From the NCBI GenBank assembly GCA_913030665.1, contig CAJWFS010000013.1:1-33569 (forward strand): 33,569 bases of DNA. Reading direction: 5' to 3'. This stretch comes from an uncultured Acidimicrobiaceae bacterium. GTDB lineage: Bacteria > Actinomycetota > Acidimicrobiia > Acidimicrobiales > MedAcidi-G1. Position 1 is the first letter of the stretch; the number at the start of each line of letters is the position of its first letter. The notes below the pieces were generated by a model, which did no database searches, was not told the DNA's origin, and saw only the letters and a list, made by a program, of their open reading frames with translations. The position numbers and the translations under genes are program-made. Of the stretch, positions 32,867-33,569 are shown piece by piece.

Positions 32867-33569
32867 GTGGATCGATCCCTCACTCGCTTCCAGGGGTCGA
32901 TGCTGGTTCTGCTTGCGGGGGCCATCTTTAGTTTCGGACCGCTGACCTTTCGCGCTCTGCTGGAAGCCGATGCCTGGCAGTACCTGTTCTACCGGAGCTT
33001 CTCAGCCGCGGTGGTCGCCACGCTGACCATCATGGTTCTCGGTCGGAATCCGATCCGTTCGATCGTCGAAGCAGGCCCTTGGCAAGCGGTGGCCGGCCTG
33101 GCTCTAGGAAGCTGCTTTGTCCTGTTCATCTTGTCGCTAAGCCGGGCCACCGCTGCGTTCGTTCTGTTGTTGCAGTGCACCAGCCCGTTCGTGGCGGCGA
33201 TCCTTGGTCGTGTGTTCCTCCGGGAGAGGGTCCGACGGGACACGGTGACAGCAATGCTCGTGGCATCGATCGGTGTGGCGATCATGGTGGGAGGAGAGCT
33301 TGATGGCGGTGATCGCCTCGGGATCCTGTTCTCTCTCCTGCTTCCGGTCTGCCTGGGCGGATACACGGTCCTGATCCGTAGTTCCCCGACCCGGGACCCG
33401 GGGGTTCCGACTGTGATTGCGGGCTTCATGGTCGCCGTGGTGGCCGGTCTGGTGTCACTGGTTGGACCGGGCCTCGACCTGCCGATCCGGGACGTGGCTA
33501 TGAGTTTTATCGGTGGGGGACTACTGATCGGCCTGGGCACACCGGTGTTCAACTACGCCCATCGGTTCG
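32867..33569 (+). CDS. EamA/DMT family transporter (3' partial)
   Basis: The frame runs open to the window end (234 residues seen), so the gene is cut. It begins V-D-R-S-L-T-R-F-Q-G-S-M-L-V-L-L-A-G-A-I-F-S-F-G-P-L-T-F, then the DAWQYLFYRSFSAA segment typical of EamA (residues around Y-R after helix 1), and FVLLLQCTSPFVAAILGRVFLRERVRRDT closing repeat 1. The second repeat is incomplete. It is a predicted inner-membrane metabolite exporter, and no more than distantly similar to the EamA protein at 28.6-29.6 kb. The start could also be ATG 32900, but GTG 32867 fits the -10 box. Confidence 0.87.
   Translation, partial: MDRSLTRFQGSMLVLLAGAIFSFGPLTFRALLEADAWQYLFYRSFSAAVVATLTIMVLGRNPIRSIVEAGPWQAVAGLALGSCFVLFILSLSRATAAFVLLLQCTSPFVAAILGRVFLRERVRRDTVTAMLVASIGVAIMVGGELDGGDRLGILFSLLLPVCLGGYTVLIRSSPTRDPGVPTVIAGFMVAVVAGLVSLVGPGLDLPIRDVAMSFIGGGLLIGLGTPVFNYAHRF

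Overview
The window is high-GC (about two thirds G+C by eye), densely coded bacterial DNA. It reads as an actinobacterium, most plausibly of the Acidimicrobiia type. The reasons are the order tadA / 4.5S RNA / tRNA-Ser / dnaX / recR followed by lysC and asd, an acyl-CoA carboxylase beta subunit followed by a tiny epsilon subunit, Thr/Pro-rich lipoprotein linkers, and many genes whose start codon lies 6-8 nt behind a TANNNT -10 box (leaderless transcripts). The lineage is inference; no rRNA gene is present.

Region 1 (1-14.2 kb) is accessory and catabolic. It opens with a 5'-truncated gene fusing a four-cluster ferredoxin (DmsB-like) to an NrfD/PsrC-type membrane anchor, followed by the molybdopterin catalytic subunit. 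A TetR regulator is divergent from two tandem amidohydrolases (ACMSD-like TIM barrels) and an SDR dehydrogenase. Facing them is a minus-strand operon of an uncharacterised 350-aa Cys-rich protein, a selenoprotein and a second SDR. The selenoprotein gene contains an in-frame TGA inside a U-G-S-C motif, and a 7-bp perfect hairpin with the placement of a bacterial SECIS element lies just downstream. This identifies a UGSC-family selenoprotein that a standard gene caller would split in two. A second TetR, a sugar-isomerase-like TIM barrel and a solitary type-1 periplasmic binding lipoprotein complete the region.

Region 2 (14.2-27.4 kb) is mostly housekeeping: tRNA-Ser(CGA), tadA, ffs (SRP RNA), tRNA-Ser(GGA), dnaX, recR, a 301-bp intergenic region with a consensus DnaA box, methylmalonyl-CoA epimerase, a 5'-3' exonuclease-like protein, a LOG-family protein, propionyl/acyl-CoA carboxylase beta plus a 58-aa epsilon subunit, aat, a membrane-anchored cyclophilin, lysC, two tandem lipoproteins and asd. 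The carboxylase and epimerase fit the propionyl-CoA to methylmalonyl-CoA route. lysC and asd provide the first two steps of the aspartate family of amino acids.

Region 3 (27.4-33.6 kb) holds small or singleton genes: a MazG-like protein, a hypothetical protein, a YbaK-type deacylase coupled to an EamA transporter, a formylglycine-type sulfatase, a weak small ORF ahead of a very strong hairpin, a SAM methyltransferase, a 64-aa Cys-rich protein and a second EamA transporter cut by the window end. No insertion sequence, prophage or CRISPR array was seen.
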